NCBI GenBank assembly: GCA_026413225.1
Contig: JAPMTP010000073.1
Span: forward strand, 1 to 64,000
Origin: Otis tarda
Taxonomy: Eukaryota > Chordata > Aves > Otidiformes > Otididae
Length of the DNA: 64,000 bases
Direction of reading: 5' to 3'
Part shown: positions 25,101 to 39,900 of the stretch, piece by piece
Position numbering within the stretch: the stretch's first letter is position 1
Layout: each line of letters begins with the position of its first letter
Translations under genes and position numbers: made by a program
Notes under the pieces: model-generated
Told to the model about the DNA's origin: nothing
Seen by the model: only the letters and a program-made list of their open reading frames with translations
Databases searched by the model: none

Positions 25101-26927
25101 TACTGCTGTGTGTCAATTTGTATTTTTTCCTCTATGACATTAACATATATGATATTAAATCATCAACAGTTGATTTAAAAAGCCTTTCAAATTAAAACAT
25201 TTAAATATTTTAAGGAATTTAAAAAAAAATTCTTCCAAGATTTCTGAACTATTTATATACCCAATACTTAGTCTTACATGCTCAAATGCTTATTTCTTAG
25301 CCACTGAAAATCAAGTACTGAAAACGTTTACATGAAAGATGCTAGGTAAGATTGAGATATGGAGCACCTGTTGTTTTTCTCTGATAGGATGCAAAATAAA
25401 GGATGGAATAACAAGAGAGTTTTCTGTGTTACTTCATTTTACTGCTTACATTGATACAGCTTATGCCTTTTCATATACTTAATTAAATTAGCAAACAAGA
25501 TAGGCAATTAGAAAATTAGTGGAAAAGGGCCTACAAAGGCATCCAGAACACTTGCAACAGGACTTATGAACAGGGAAGTAACACAGGTCAGATCTTTGGA
25601 CTTTTCTTAAACTGAAGGAGAGAAGAATGCCCTCAAGCTCCATATCACCCAGAACCAAAGAAACTAAGTGACTGAGGAAACTACTGATTAACATGGTAAT
25701 TCTTTGTACTGTATTGTATTTGTTACCCAAATCATATATTCTATTCTGATAAATAATTCTCCCCGTTGATAGACAACAATCTTGTCTCTTTTGATATGGG
25801 AAAAAGTCACACCAAAACCCCTACTTGATGTTAACTGATGACAACTGATGTTGTCAAACTGCTGCAACCTGAAATAAATGAGCTGTGTCAGCATGTTCCA
25901 CAGAAGCAAAATTCTGCCTTTTGACAGGTATGCAGGTTTCTGACAATTAACAGCAACAGATTTGAGAAAATTGCCTGATTACAAAGAAAATTGGATTAAT
26001 TTTGCTGCATGTCTACGATTATAATTCTAACTACACATTGAACATACAAGCACACAGACCCAAAGATATGAAAAGTGCAGTTAATTGTCAATTGCGTACC
26101 TAATAATTGTTACTTTTACCTTTATAGTTCATCCGTATTCCTAAGATAATTTCGAAACATCAAAACTTGGGTCTAATTACTTTCCAAAAAAGCCTTCAGG
26201 GAAGACATAGCTCAGGCCTTCTGAAAACACAGTGTGCTATATCTGACAGTTCTTCCATGCTTACTGATGTGCTGAAAGAATACACAAAATTTGGTAAGTA
26301 TGATTTCCTCTGAAAAAGCTACCTTCTTCCTGACACATTTTCTTACAGTTTCTAACCAGTGCTTCTGACTTGAAGGCAAAATTGCTTCTCTGCTAGTCTA
26401 CTGAACTAGCTCTGATACCTTTTACAAGTTAGTTCCAGATTTACTATCATCTATTGGTGTGGAAAATTGCTTGTTCTTACTGAGAGAAGGCATATCTTTG
26501 GTAGTCACTCAGCTTCGAGGACAATATAAACAACATGTAAGCTGGGCAATCTTATGGCCCAGCATCCTCTGCATGTTGATTGGTTAAAGTAAGACAGCAT
26601 AACACATTTTATTTTAAAGTACTGTTAATAGGACAAACATCACAGAAACTGCTGATAAACAGATAAAGGTAATTAGACTTTTCATTTTGTTAACTATTTT
26701 ATAGTGTTTACAGTATCAAGTCTATGATAAATGTATGATAGAAGCATATCAAGAACCATTTTCATGTAGTTTCTTGTATATCTGTCTATTATTTCCTGGG
26801 TGCAACACAATAAATATTAATTTCTTTTCACATTTCTGAATTGAATTTCATGTTTCTGAGTTGGTAAACATACCTGATTAAAATTTCACATCAAACTAGA
26901 TAATATACAGAGCTACGGGAGCAGAAA
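22111..26927. other. AT-rich unannotated sequence
   Basis: No supported gene or mobile element. Short TTTATTTATT runs near 22290 and A runs near 24970 and 25030. Confidence 0.6.
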
Positions 26928-27197
26928 TCATAGAATCATAAAATCATAGAATGGCTCAGGTTGGAAGGGACATTTGAAGGTCATCTAGTCCAACCCCCTG
27001 CAAAGAACAGGGACATCTCCAACTAGATCGGGTTGCTCAGAGCCCTGTTCAACCTGGCCTTGAACATCTCCAGGGATGGGACATCAACCACCTCTCTGGG
27101 CAACCTGTTCCAGTGTTTCACCACCTTCACTGCAAAAAAAAAAAAAAAAAAATTATTCCTTATGTCTGGTCTAAATCCACCTCCTTCTAGTTGAAGA
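26928..27197 (-). mobile_element. CR1 LINE, short 3' end
   Basis: Starts with ATCATAGAATCATAAAATCA and continues through the CR1 3' untranslated region (CATCTAGTCCAACCCCCTGC) to CTCCTTCTAGTTGAAG. An A run at about 27137-27153 sits where related copies have only a few A. 5'-truncated. Confidence 0.95.
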
Positions 27198-27659
27198 TTT
27201 CAACTTGCATTTACCTAAAACATACCCCAGGGCTGTTAAGCAAATGTGGCAACAGCCTCAATTCATCCTTCTCAGAAATCTATTTTATACCCAAAATTTA
27301 GCTTAATAAGTTACATGAAATGAATCTTACCCTATCACTTTACCTGTTTTCTGGTATTCTGTCATTTCAGATATGTGTTTTTTACCCATTTAACTTGTCT
27401 GTAAAAAAACCCTTACTTTCACCTGTCTAGAATGAATGATTCTCAAAACCTGCAGATTAACTACTAATTATTAGTGATTCTTGGCTTAGATTCTTAGTAT
27501 TGGTAGATAGGAACTGGTCGGTAATTTGTCATACATGGTAGCTTGTGTAATAAAGTGAAGATATTTGTCACCAAATCATGAGCATTCATGCTAGTTTCAT
27601 GGCAAATAATGTTTAATTTGATTGCATATTGCTAGTTTATGTGATCAAAGACTCATTTC

Positions 27660-28426
27660 CACCAACCCAAAGGAGCTCAGAGGAACAACAACTGGCAGAG
27701 GATCTTTAAGAACCTCACCAGAGCAAAGGGAGCCCCTTAGGTGACTCCTCCCCAAGTGATCCCAGGGGAGCCTCAGCCCACGGCCCTGCGATGGCATCCA
27801 CCGAACTCAGCGGGCAGGAGAGTCTCCCTTGTTCACCTTACAGACTAAGGAGAGAACTTACTGGCCCTGAGGACATGACATTCAACATGGAAGATCCTTT
27901 TGGGACTGAACCAGACTTGCTCTGGGATGTTCAGAGCAGGGACCAAAGGCATGGAAAGAGGGTTGGGCTGTGGAGGTAGAAGTGTGGGAAGAAAGGACTG
28001 AAAGGAACCAGTCATATAATGGCAGGCTTCCAGTTAGCATGCTTGTCTGGGCATGCCCTGCACCTCATTCCTACAGTCTGTCCTGTCTTCTCATTTAAAC
28101 TCAATTTCTAACTCTTTTCCCAGATGCAGGGATTTCTCTTCTTTGTGCATGTGTGTGTCTTGGGGTCTGAGTGCAGCAGCTGTGTGTCTATGGTGGGAGG
28201 AATTAGAGAGATCAGGGCGTGTGTGCACTGCATGCAGATGTGTATGCCAGTGTGTGATGCACTGCTGTGCATCAAGGTGGACTAGCTAGCGAGTAGGACA
28301 AGAGGTTTGGTGAACAGGTATTGGAGTGGCCATAAGTCTGGACTGCATCCTGGAGAAACCATGGGGTCTGGGGTTGGGCTACCAGAGTGGCCCTAGATCT
28401 GAACCAGCTACTGGTGGGACCTATGG

Positions 28427-28489
<63 letters not shown>

Positions 28490-28660
28490 TGAGCATGAGG
28501 CAGCTGGGAAACCAGGGGGACCCGGGCCAGCTACTGAACAGACTACATAAAGCTAGTTACTGGAGGGATCCATATGTGCAGATGTATGTACATATGTATA
28601 TGTTTTTCACTAACAAGCTTTCATCCTGAACAGTCAGAGTGGGTAGTTGGAGTTTGGCTG
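27660..28660. other. GC-richer island with a TG microsatellite, identity unknown
   Basis: A locally GC-rich kilobase between AT-rich flanks. It contains related modules either side of the TG tract (GAACCAGCTACTGGTGGGAC before it, CCAGCTACTGAACAGACTAC and TTACTGGAGGGATCCATATG after it). That suggests an old minisatellite or degraded repeat more than an exon. The small ORF at 27791-27979 begins with ATG but has no recognisable domain. I cannot assign a function. Confidence 0.35.
28428..28488. repeat. (TG)n microsatellite, about 30 units
   Basis: An uninterrupted TG run of about 61 bp. ORFs coding for Val-Cys or Thr-His runs across it are artefacts of the dinucleotide. Confidence 0.98.
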
Positions 28661-30878
28661 GCCATGTGCATATGTATGTATGTATTGTGTGTATGTGCCT
28701 ATTGGGAATAAATTATTTAGACAACTCAGATAAGTGTATAAAATCAAGGGGAGTAAATCTAGACTTTTGCCTATATGTTAATCTGTACAAATACATATAA
28801 ATTGTAAATATGTGAGATGAGAAGATAACCACTTAAATCTCCACACAGAAAGGTACATTTGTAGTACCTTTTTCTAGAAAACAGAAAGTCAGGGGTGCAC
28901 CAAGATCATAAAAAAAAAAAAAATAAGCTGCGGAATGTCAGGCTTGGAGAAATAAATATTCACTATTCTGGATGTAATTTACTTGACAGTAGCAGGTAAT
29001 CTGAGAGACAATATAGTCTACACGATTCATGTGTACTGAGAAAGCAGGTCTAATTCACATCGGGAAAAGTTTTCTCAGTCATTAAGCCAGGCTGAGTTCA
29101 GCCTTGTATGCTTCTAGTTCAGTTGTATGTCTATTATGCTTCAAACTCTGTCTCAGTTTGAGATTACCGAGTAACAAAGAGCCTGCCTGGAAAGCCTGTT
29201 CATCAGTACAGACTATCAGCATCTTTATATCCTGCTTGCTTTCCTAGGGCTTTCAGTCATGGTGAGCTACAGTAGTTACTCTGAGACCCCTGATACTTGC
29301 GTATGGCATGTACACAGTGTCAGCCTACATTCTACATATGTCTTGGCTTTATTTTCTGGCAGCAGAGAGGTATTTTCCTTCATGAAAATGTGTGAAGTCA
29401 ACAAGCAATGAAGCCACCTTTTTCACTACGTGCCTGTATTCTGCCTAACTGTTCTCTCCCTTAGATGCGGAAGCAATAAACCCTATTTTTTAATCCTGCA
29501 TGTTTTCAGCATCCTAGAAATTAAGAAAGCCCCTGTAAATAAATATGGTCAGAATAAAATATACTAGGATGGACCTCAGTGCCAAGCAATTCAAGCTGCT
29601 AGAAGAAATGAAATGAATTGCCACAGTTAGCTTTCCAGCAGTTGGGACCATTTTCCTTCTCCAAAAGCGTTACTCGAACAAGAAATTCATCCTTTGAGCC
29701 CCAAAGGTAGACATTAAAATATCAGCCTGGTACTTCAGAATCCAGTCTGGACTGGATGTTTTAATTTGGAAATGAGAATTGCCCGTTAGACCCTAAGAGA
29801 CAATTTGAACCGCATAATTCTTTGATAAGGCTTCGTGTTTTACAGGAGATCTCTGCTAAGAGTTCTTATCTCATTTCATGATTATTAGAGCTCTGATCTC
29901 TGGCTGTGCTTGTGACACAGACTGGAGCTGATAGAGCTGTGATCAGCAATGGCACAAAGCAGTTAGCAACGATGAGGCTGCTCTGCCCACTAGACTAATT
30001 GGTAAGGAAATTGTGAAGAACAAACGTAGGTGATGAAGTTTTCATTTAGCATTAAGACTAAGTAAGAATGAGACATGGTCTTCCACATCCTTTTTGTTCC
30101 CCTTCACTCCTCCTGAACAGTTCTATATCTATTCTTATAACAGTTAAGGAAAGTGGTAGGTGATAATCTGCAAATCTGCATGAGAAGAAACAGAACAAGT
30201 GCAATACCTAAGTCATAACAGTCATTACAATTGGAAGATGATACTGCCCATTAAGGAAAATGCTATCTATGCAAAATAAAATAAGCATATATATTTGGAC
30301 CTTATAAATTCTATTTGATTTAAATGAATGAATTGCAGGTATGATTATATATATAGTAGATTTTTTTTTCCCTACACAACAGAAACTATATATTTGTATA
30401 GGGTGTACTGGGGAACAGAATATGCAAACAGACATGTACAAAAGCTTCCAATTTGCAATATGGAAAACATATATAAGTCTGTCATCTTAATAGCATGGGA
30501 GTTTGAACAGTGTAAAAAACATACCAATATGATCATAAAAACTGATTGAGGTTTCATGTAAATGGGCATCATTTTAGGTGGTCTGTATCAGTCTACTGCA
30601 TTCACCAAAATGCTTTAGGAAATGTTTGGAGGACTGTATATACATAAAAATAATATTCAAGGTGAAATAATTGTACAAAGAGATAGTTCTTTTCAGTTTT
30701 TCTCACATATTGTTCATTGCCTCTTCAGTTTTCCTGCTTTGCTAAGAAGGTTTAAGGGATAAAAGCTAAGTTGCAAATATTGTCATATGTAAAGCCTGAA
30801 GTATGTCTTGTTGCATAATTTTGTCCTATGCTTTGATAGAAAACAAATGCTTGATTTAGTAATAAAAAATATTAAACT
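28661..30878. other. AT-rich unannotated sequence
   Basis: No recognisable gene or element. Confidence 0.6.
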
Positions 30879-31350
30879 TGTCATAGTTTAACCTTGCCCA
30901 GGATCAAGCTACACAGTCTGTCATTAACTCCCCCACCTTCCAGTGGGACAGGGAGGAGAACTGGCAAAGACAAGAAAGCAAAACTCATGAGTTGAGATAA
31001 AAAAAAAAAAAAGTTTAAGAGAATAACAGAAGAAAAAAAAAACCCAGAGATAGAAAACAAACAAACAAGACCCAATAACAGAAATTACTAAAACACATAA
31101 TTCATAATACAATGGCTCACAGTGGATCCTGATGCCCAGCTCCTTCCCAAGTAGCAAGAAGCTCCCCTTAGCACCCTCCTCACTCCTATACTGAGCATGA
31201 TGTCACATGGGTGGAATACCCCTTTGGCTAATTTGGGTAAAATATCCCAGCTGTTTGCTAATTAGTAAACTATCCCAGCTGTGGCCACCAGCTCCAGTTC
31301 CTCTCCCAGCTCAGGTGAAAATTAACTCTATCCTAGTTGAAACCAGGACA
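30879..31350 (-). mobile_element. Solo LTR, ERVL-like type, minus strand
   Basis: Read on the minus strand it starts TGTCCTGGTTTCAACTAGGA and ends AACTATGACA. It includes CCCAAATTAGCCAAAGGGG and ATGTGACATCATGCTCAG. It is the same family as the copy at 58597-59045. A and T runs in the middle are usual for the family. No clear target duplication was identified. Confidence 0.85.
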
Positions 31351-33317
31351 ACATTTTCTGATGCATGATGTAACAGTTTCAATTTGATTGATCAGAGACA
31401 AACTAAATAAAAGTGATGGATTCATTTCAAACTAAGTTGATTGCTACTAGCATGGAGGTAGTGGAATGGTGACGGGAGATGGCATAAGACATTTGGAGAC
31501 AGGCAACAAAAGGCAAGATGTGTCTTTCATTCATGTTCTTGTTAGACTGGAGACAAACATAGCTGAGATGAACATCTGACTCTGGCCTTTGGCTGACCTT
31601 CTGTAAAAGACAATTAGTTTGATGTTGCTGATGGAAGAAGTGGGTGGGCCCTGTTCCAGAGCTGAGATATTTATTCACTTAAAGCACAGAACTTTTACCC
31701 AAAACATTGTGGGACTGGACATGCTCTTGATGTTACTTTGTTTTCCTATCAAAATATTTGATTCCCTTTGCAAAAAAAAAGTTTATTTTATATTGAACAA
31801 TCTTCCTAATTACAAGTGGGAGAAGTATGGAATTTCAAGGGTATGCAAAAAGACACTTAGTTTTCCAAAGTCTCTAGGTGTGAGTTCCAAGCAATTTGTT
31901 TTGTAATTTTTCAAAGAAATTCTAGATTTTTGAGCTGGCTGTCATAACCAACAACTTCGGCTGGCAGAAAAGTTTCTCTGGCACTGTGAAATGGAGTAAG
32001 AAAAGAGAATGAACTTCTAAGGCAGCTGGTTTTGTTCAGTATACTGCATTTATCCTTTCATTTGGCAATGGAGGTGCTTCAGCTTCTGAAAATAATATTT
32101 AAAAACTATCAAAAATCTATAAGGGGAACACACATTTCACTTTCATTCAGGTTTATTCATGTTAAAAGTTTCACACCTGAATGATCAATAGTCTGAGACT
32201 ATTTCTGACAAATTCTAAGCTCTTGAGTGCTGCTGAAAACCCCGAGCTCCCACTGAGATACATGTGAGCCAAAGATCCTGTGTGGCAACATAGGACGCTC
32301 AGTTTATCTTGCAAGTTCAGATCCTATGTGAAGTGCTTCCTTACAATAAAAAGCATATTATCCCTTGAAGTTCTTTCTTTTAATAATAGTATTTCTAGCA
32401 TTCTGGCATTGTATTTCTCACTTTTTCTATTTCTCATCCTCATTTATTACCTACTGGATGGATTATTTTTTTACTTCACTGTAGGTGGGGGAAAAATAAT
32501 TAGACTCCCATGGGGGATACTAATTTCTTCTAATCTTCTCCCTCAAACTTTAATCTCTAAATTTTAATGAGGATCCGTTTGATCCCTTTCAAACTGAAAT
32601 GTTATATTAAAGTTTTACTGCTTCTAATCTAATTGGTCATTTGGTTATATTGTATGTGCAGTGATGTTATACGTACTTTAAATGACCTACTAATAATAAA
32701 ACTATCAAGAGAAAACTGAGAAGAGAGATGACCCAATCCTATCTGAGACTGACGGATATTGCAATTCTGCTGTTGTACTTCAAGGCCGACTTGGATTTGT
32801 CATGCTGATCTCATTTGTTGAAGCAGATAACTTCCTAGCATTTTTTTTTCCTGCCCAATAGTTACAAAGTGCTGAGTTTGTGCCACTTATTATGGTATTA
32901 ATTAGTCTATCACTAAGTTTAATATCATGTAGAGAAAGTTTCTTGGTAAAATCTGTCAGGCTATAAATTCTGAACATGAGGAGGGAAAAAAAAAAAAGGC
33001 AAGCTGGAATTGAACCCTTTATTTATAATTAGTATTATGGAAGTCCAAAGGGAGGTACATCTATTTCTAGTGGCACTAAGCATAGGTTGGAAAATGAATT
33101 CTTACAGTGCTACTCTTTCTTTCAGAGTAGTTGTGCAAAGAACAATTTTAACTTACTTTTAAGTTATGGAATAAAATACTTAGTTTACATAGAGACAAAT
33201 ATGGGAAGAAATGACAGAATCTTGACAAAATATTTCCTAACTTTCACCAAAATTTCAGAAAGTAGTCATCGATCCAAGTTGTGGAAGGCAAAAGCAGGGA
33301 CTTTTGCCCACTGTAAT
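31351..33317. other. AT-rich unannotated sequence
   Basis: No recognisable gene or element; open frames are under 100 codons and motif-free. Confidence 0.6.
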
Positions 33318-33826
33318 GGAAAAACAGGTTCAGAAACATCTGAGGAACCTGAAGGTGCACAAGTCCATGGGACCTGATGATATTCATCTGTGGGGGGCAT
33401 CCTAAGGGAACTGGCAGATGAAGTTGCCAAGAAGCCATGGCAGTCTGGTGAGGTTCCTGATGACTGGAAAAGGGGTAATATAACCCCCATTTTTAAAAGG
33501 AGGAACAAGGGAGACCCGGGGAACTACAGCCCAGTCAATCTCACCTCTGTGCCCGGCAAGCTCATTGAGCAGATTCTCCCAGAAACCATGCTAAGGCACA
33601 TGAAATGCAAGGAGGAGATTGGTGAAAACCAACACAGCTTCACTAAGAGCAAATCATGCCTGACTAATTTGGCAGCCTTCTATGACGGGGTTACAGCATT
33701 GATGGACAACGGACAAGCAACTGACATTATCTACCTGGACTTGTGCAAGGCATTTGACACTGTCCTGCATAACATCCTTCTCTTCAAACTGGAGAGACAT
33801 AGATTTGACAGACGGACCACTCAGTT
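33318..33826 (+). mobile_element. CR1 LINE internal fragment (reverse transcriptase region)
   Basis: A CR1 piece without the 3' tail. From about 33390 one frame encodes an RT segment with [37 protein letters not shown], and the palm motif [16 protein letters not shown], which includes the first catalytic aspartate. CR1 similarity stops near TTTGACAGACGGACCACTCA. The rest of that ORF, to 33950, is unrelated. Loss of both ends suggests deletion or rearrangement after insertion, because CR1 normally keeps its 3' end. Confidence 0.9.
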
Positions 33827-33954
33827 GATAAGTGTTAGATCTTCTTTGAAAAAAATGTTAGATCTCTGTTGCTATTTTTCGTGGAAATCTGAAGTGCTTT
33901 TGGCTTTCTGTGCAAATGATGTTAATGAAAGACTTGCTGTGTGTTTTTAGTCTG

Positions 33955-33985
33955 TGTGTGTGTATATATATACATATATACTAGA
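33955..33985. repeat. TG/TA simple repeat
   Basis: A short alternating purine-pyrimidine tract, TGTGTGTGTATATATATACA, just past the CR1 fragment. Confidence 0.85.
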
Positions 33986-33989
33986 TATA

Positions 33990-36900
33990 ATTTTGTAAGC
34001 ACTTAAATCCTATAATTCAGTACTTGATTTACTGTAAATTGGACTTTTATCTATACTTTTATAGATACTCATCAAAGATTAGACTGCCTTAAATTGCTTA
34101 AAGCCCAGAAGATTTGCAACTCCGTATAAAGGCATTGCAAAAATGCTTCAGAATTTCAGAAGTGAAAATACTTAGTAAATGGTCATACCACTGGGTAGCT
34201 GCTGTGGCATTTGGAGGATGGTACCATGTAGAGAAAATGGCTGGAGTGAAATCCTTTAAAACAGAGCCTTTGATTCTTTTTTTAGTATCTTCATAAAGAA
34301 AATCTGAACCCAGAAAATGTGAATTATTAGACTAACCAAGCACTCAGATTAAATACTGGCTTCAGTTAGATTTGGGTCCGTACAAATAAGACCTCTAAAT
34401 TGTCAGAAACTGAAAAGTGAAGATCCCACTGGTATAATTCAGCTCACTGAACTGTTTCTGTCCAAAAGGTATCTAGGGTTAGCTGTTTGTCTAGTTTGGC
34501 TCTTCAATCAATGGCAAGAAATAGGCATTTCCAAGGACAACTCATTCAATCTTCAGAGAAGTATCCACCCTCAGTAAAAGCTAACATTTTTTTTGTCAGG
34601 CCCTGGACCTTATGTAAATCTAATATTTAAAAAGTTCCAAGATATAGTCTGAATTCTAATTCTTTCCTGAGCTGAAATACAACATTTTCTGACCTGCATG
34701 CATATTGAAAAAAAAAGAATTATAATGGGGGGAAAGCATGCCTAACACATTGTGTTTGTTTGTTACAGATAAGTGATTTCTTAGCAGTAAATAGACATCT
34801 GTATATTTAGCTCCATGTATATGTTTACAGAGCAAAAAGAGGTTTTGAGAAAGACATTTAGCTTATTTTGGTATCTTAAAGTTTGAAAATTAAATAGTGC
34901 CAGAGGAAAGGTAAAATACATAAGTATGCTGGAATGCTAGATTGAGTTTTTCCAAATAAATGAACTGTTATGCCATATATTGTCCTGAACATTAAATAAA
35001 CTACTGAGAAACCTTCCTGGAAGCTATTACTGGCAACTACTGGAAAGTATTTTAGGGGACATCATTGTATTTTGGTTTAAATGCACAGAGTATAATTTTT
35101 TGTGAAATCACCAGAGGTTTGAGAATCAAACTATTTACTGAATTTTTTATTAAACAATATTACACCAGAAAACACATTTTTCTACTTATAGCTGGTCAGC
35201 ATTTTTGTCAGGAAATAAATAATATCTTACTTTCAGTGTTATTTCTGTACTTGTTCAAAGCAATGATGCTGATGTCATTATGTCTTTGACTGAAAAAGGC
35301 CTGTCTTACTTTCTAATAAATATATACAAGATATTCCATTGAAATATTATACAAGAGTATCTTACCTAATCTGTTCAAGTTAACAGTAATATAAAATAAA
35401 TAGTGTTACATAGATAAAAATTAGTGTTAACTGGGGTTGGAATGGGAGGAACTGAATGATGAAGTTGGGATTGGCTCCTAGAGGCTGTGATCGGGGAGCT
35501 TTTGTATTGTAGCACAAAATATGTTTGTCTTGTCAACACTGAAACTGTCTGGTGTAGTGCATGTAGAGTTGTGAGATATGCTTTAATTTTTCCAATATAA
35601 TTCATGTGGCAACAATTAAGGGTCATATTGCCATTGAAGAGGAAATAGATTTTTATAAGAAATACAAAGAGAAGAAAAGTTCTTTTGCTTAGGTTAATGT
35701 GTTCTAAATGTAGACTCAAAATGGGAAACAATAATTTTTTTTTTTTTAATTCTATTCACAAAATATCTTGCTTGTTTAGGCAGCAAGATATAAAATAAAG
35801 TGTACGTTGCTACGAGATAACACCTCTGGGGCTGTTGCAAAGGGGAAAAAAATGCAAATTGCCTTCTAAGGAGAGCTGGTTGCCTTCAAAGAACTTGTGA
35901 AAATTGATGCTACAGTTAGAAACACTTCAAAGTACCTAATTAGGATTTTGAGGATGGGATTAATGAACCATTTTTAAGAAAAGAATTCATGCTTGTTAGA
36001 GCAGTGATAGATATTTCCACTTATTCAAAAAAGAGTAGTGAAAACATAATGGCTGAATCATAATGCATTTTCTTTCAAATGTGCACATACATATGACTTT
36101 TTAAATATACAAAAAGAACATCAAGATTTCAAAGAGGCAAGTGCTCAAAATTCAGGCTACTATAGTAACTTTAATTTACCCCTTGTGCTCATGTCTTAGA
36201 ATTTTTTTTCTCTGTTTAAGATCATTACTCATTTTATCTGTGGTGGAATAGCTTTTTTTTGTTATCTTCTTTGCAATGATCTTTGATACACTTGAAGACA
36301 GTTGTTCCCTCCAGCTAGCTCCTGTTCATACCACCCAGATCCAGTGAGACAACCTTTCCTCTCCAGCCTTTCTATTTTTTTGAACCATTCTTGCTGTTTA
36401 CTTCTGAACCTTTTGTACATTGATCTTTCTTTTTAAAAACATGCAGTAGTATTCAAAGCTGGAAAAAAAATGAACCCGTGAACTAGCAGAGGCCTACTGA
36501 CATTGAGGAGAGTGGACTTTATGTACCTTACACGTTAACTCCTATTTAGTCCTAGAGTATTTTCATTTCTGTTGGCAAGCACATGACATTGTTGGCTTGT
36601 ACTCAGCACCCGCTCCCACAGAATTCCCACACGCTCCTATATAAAACCAGTGTTCTGTGCAAAACCAGTTGTTTCCGCAGGTGATTAATCCTGCCCTAGT
36701 AGGTAGAATATGAAACTTTGCAATACATATTCCTGACCAGATCAATTTCTTCAGATGAGTCAAGTCCTCTCTAGGGTTCTAGCTGTGGAATATCATCTGT
36801 ACTCATCACATCATTTTACTTCACATTTGGCCTTTACTAATGCTTATCGAAGCTTTCAGTGTTTTATACAAAGATATTTGTGAGAAATATAAGCTTTTTC

Positions 36901-39900
36901 ATTTGAATTAATTTAATATTTTTTTCTTTAGCATAAATGCTGAGACTGTTGTATGTGAACAGTCCAACTAGCTGAGACACCAAGGTTTTGTTTGGCAAGC
37001 TGCAGTTGTGGGCACTTTGAGGTGCAGAAGTCCTCCCATAGCTGCTCTTGGTACTTGACAGCATATTAATGTATTTCTCCCAGTATTCTGCCTGACTAAT
37101 GTAGGTGCCATGCTCATGATCAGCACATCAATGTTTTATGCTAGTCAGCTGAGAAGTTTTAAGCAGATGTAGGTGACATTGGAAAAAAACTACTTTCTGA
37201 ATAACAGTATCTTTTTAACTTTCACTGTGTGTCTAGATCTGTTAACACTTAACAAAGCTAACTTAGTATTCCTCCCCATTGCAATGATTCAAAGGACTAA
37301 AAGAAAAGGAAGAGATAATAAACAGTGACTCAATCTGAAAAGAATGGATATTAAATAAAGCATGTCTCATCTGAGGCCCCACAAGCTTTGCAGGTTGATC
37401 ATTCACGGAAATATACCAACCAGCAACTTCATTTGACTGAGACAGGTTACATTCCTTGAGTTAGTGCCTGTGTCTTTATGTTTCTATATCGCCAGTGAAG
37501 CCAAATGTAGGATGTTCATCTTCGTTTGTTCCGAACAAAATTTAGTTCAACATGATGAACAATACGTGAAATACTAATTATTGTAATCATGTCAAAATCA
37601 AACAGAATATGGCAAAATAAAAGAATAATTTTAAATATCTGTCCTACAGTTACAATGGGACTATTTGAAAATCAAACAAATAATACATCTCAAAATATCT
37701 ATATGTCTGTCAAGTTTTATTCATGACTGCTGTAGTTTTCAGTTAGATAGTATGACCCTTTAATTTGTTTATTTACTAGGGTTTGGTTGGTTGGTTGGAT
37801 TGGGTATATCTGTCCACTTAAAAAAAATAGGTAAAGGTTTGAAATATCTAAAACACATCTTTTCAAGCTTTCTACTAACGTTGTTGTGGAAGTATAGATA
37901 AAATACTAGAATACATGACAGGTAGAATCAAATCTGAAAAAAAAATCAGAGAAAACTGTAAGTAATGCACATATGAAATACTCTTTTTTTAAAGACATTG
38001 TAAACAAGTGAATAAAATGTGAGAAAACGGAAACAATGTGTTCTGCAGGTGCACCCTGAATGACAGGTTGGCTTATATTTTCCCCAAGAATATTAATAAG
38101 CTGTATTTATTTGGGACAGTAATTATCCAAACTATAAAACCTTTGAAGATTATTTAAAAACCTAGACAATTTTTTTTTCTTCTTTTAAAAATCAGATAAA
38201 AATTTCAAGAAGCAGAGTAATATGTAAATTGCAGGAAAATAGATTTGCTTTATTATATTAACTACAGATTATTTTAGTATTTCTTATTGAGCCATTCTGG
38301 AAAAAATAAAACATTAACTCTGACAAGAGTTGTTTAAAATTTGGTATGCACTATGTGTCTGAAATTTTTGCCTCTTCCTGAGATAATGCTTGCATTACTG
38401 CATACTCCTAGCAGCAGATGCTAGTGATGACCACAAGAGAAGAATAAAATACATTGATAAAGGTATTTTTATTAACAATTTAGAGAAAATTTTCCTGCTA
38501 TGGCAACTGTAAGATTTTCCTGTTTTAATCAAGAAATACACTCACATTAACAAGTTTAGTAAACTTTCCTGCTTTGTCCTTGAGGGAAAGTTGTGTGAAT
38601 TCCAGAGCCAGATACACTGTTCAAAAAAGATGAGCTATCACTAACAATTACAGAAATTACAGAATTTCATATTCCTTTCTTTGTAGTAAAGAGAAGAAAG
38701 AGGAGGAACTTTTGCCCAGTATTTCAGACTTAGTGAGAACCCCGGGAGAGCCAAAAGATATTTGTGCTATAATATCCTCAAGCAGTATTATCCATGCTCA
38801 TTTTAAAGCTAGACAACTGGCAGGAAATGGAACACCTCCTTACTCAGGCAAGCTGGTAAATCGAATCTTGCCAACAAGAAAGATAAAATGCCATGAAGCA
38901 GGTTAACAGCGTCAAAACACTTTAGCCACCATTTCCCTTCAGTGCTACATGTTGCTCAAACAAAATCTTCCACAATGTAAAATTGATTATTACTATATAA
39001 GTCTGGAATGTGGAGGCTCAGATGTACTTGACTCGTTGCTAGATGCAGGAAAACAAATGAGATTTTCAGAGATGAGTGTGATAATTTGTTTTTAAATTTA
39101 CTTCTGATTTGATGGATGCAATGGCCTGTTTGACATTGAGAATACTTGTGAATACATGAGAAGCATGCGAATATATAAATACCTCACCCAAAACTGAAAT
39201 GTTGCATCCAGTAATTTATACTTTATCTCCTTAAAGTACACTTACTCCAGACAAAGTTAATGATTTATCATCTACATTTCAATGCTGATTAAACACAAAA
39301 CTCACAAAGCATACAAATAATCTACACTATACACTAGTTATTATAACCCCAATATGTGCATGGCAGCATGGCAAACCAATATATATTTGCATATTTTGGT
39401 ATATAATTCATTAGCTTGGCATTATACAATGCATTGCTTTCTAGTTTACCATGCACAAGATGTAAAGTTTATAAGGTGCAGGATAAAAGACTATCCAAAG
39501 GGATCTTGCCTTTATAGGAATGAAAAATAATTAAGATATGTATTAAAGTGTGGCCATTAACAAGGCTGCCGATTTCCTGAAGTAGTAACTGCTCGATTGG
39601 AAGGTCTTACGGGATTAAACATTTAAATTTTAATTGATAGTTGAGTGTCACATAAAGAAACTTAGATGAGGATAATCTTATCCAAAACAAGTGTTTTGCA
39701 TTAGTTGAACATACATCAATGTGGTGAGAGTCCCTTTTAAGAAGGTAGCATAAATAGCAGAAAAGGTAAATGTGCATGTGTATCCCAAGTAAGCGATTAT
39801 GTTTTTCTTCACAGAAGTCTGTTCCTGTCTCTGTCTTTAACCTCTGTTGGGTTGTCCCATTAGTCTTACAGTTTTTCAAAGTATTTTCCCAAAACATTTT

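Noticed and set aside
28272..28629. ORFs with Cys-Val or His-Thr runs
   Set aside because: They are direct readings of the TG dinucleotide repeat.
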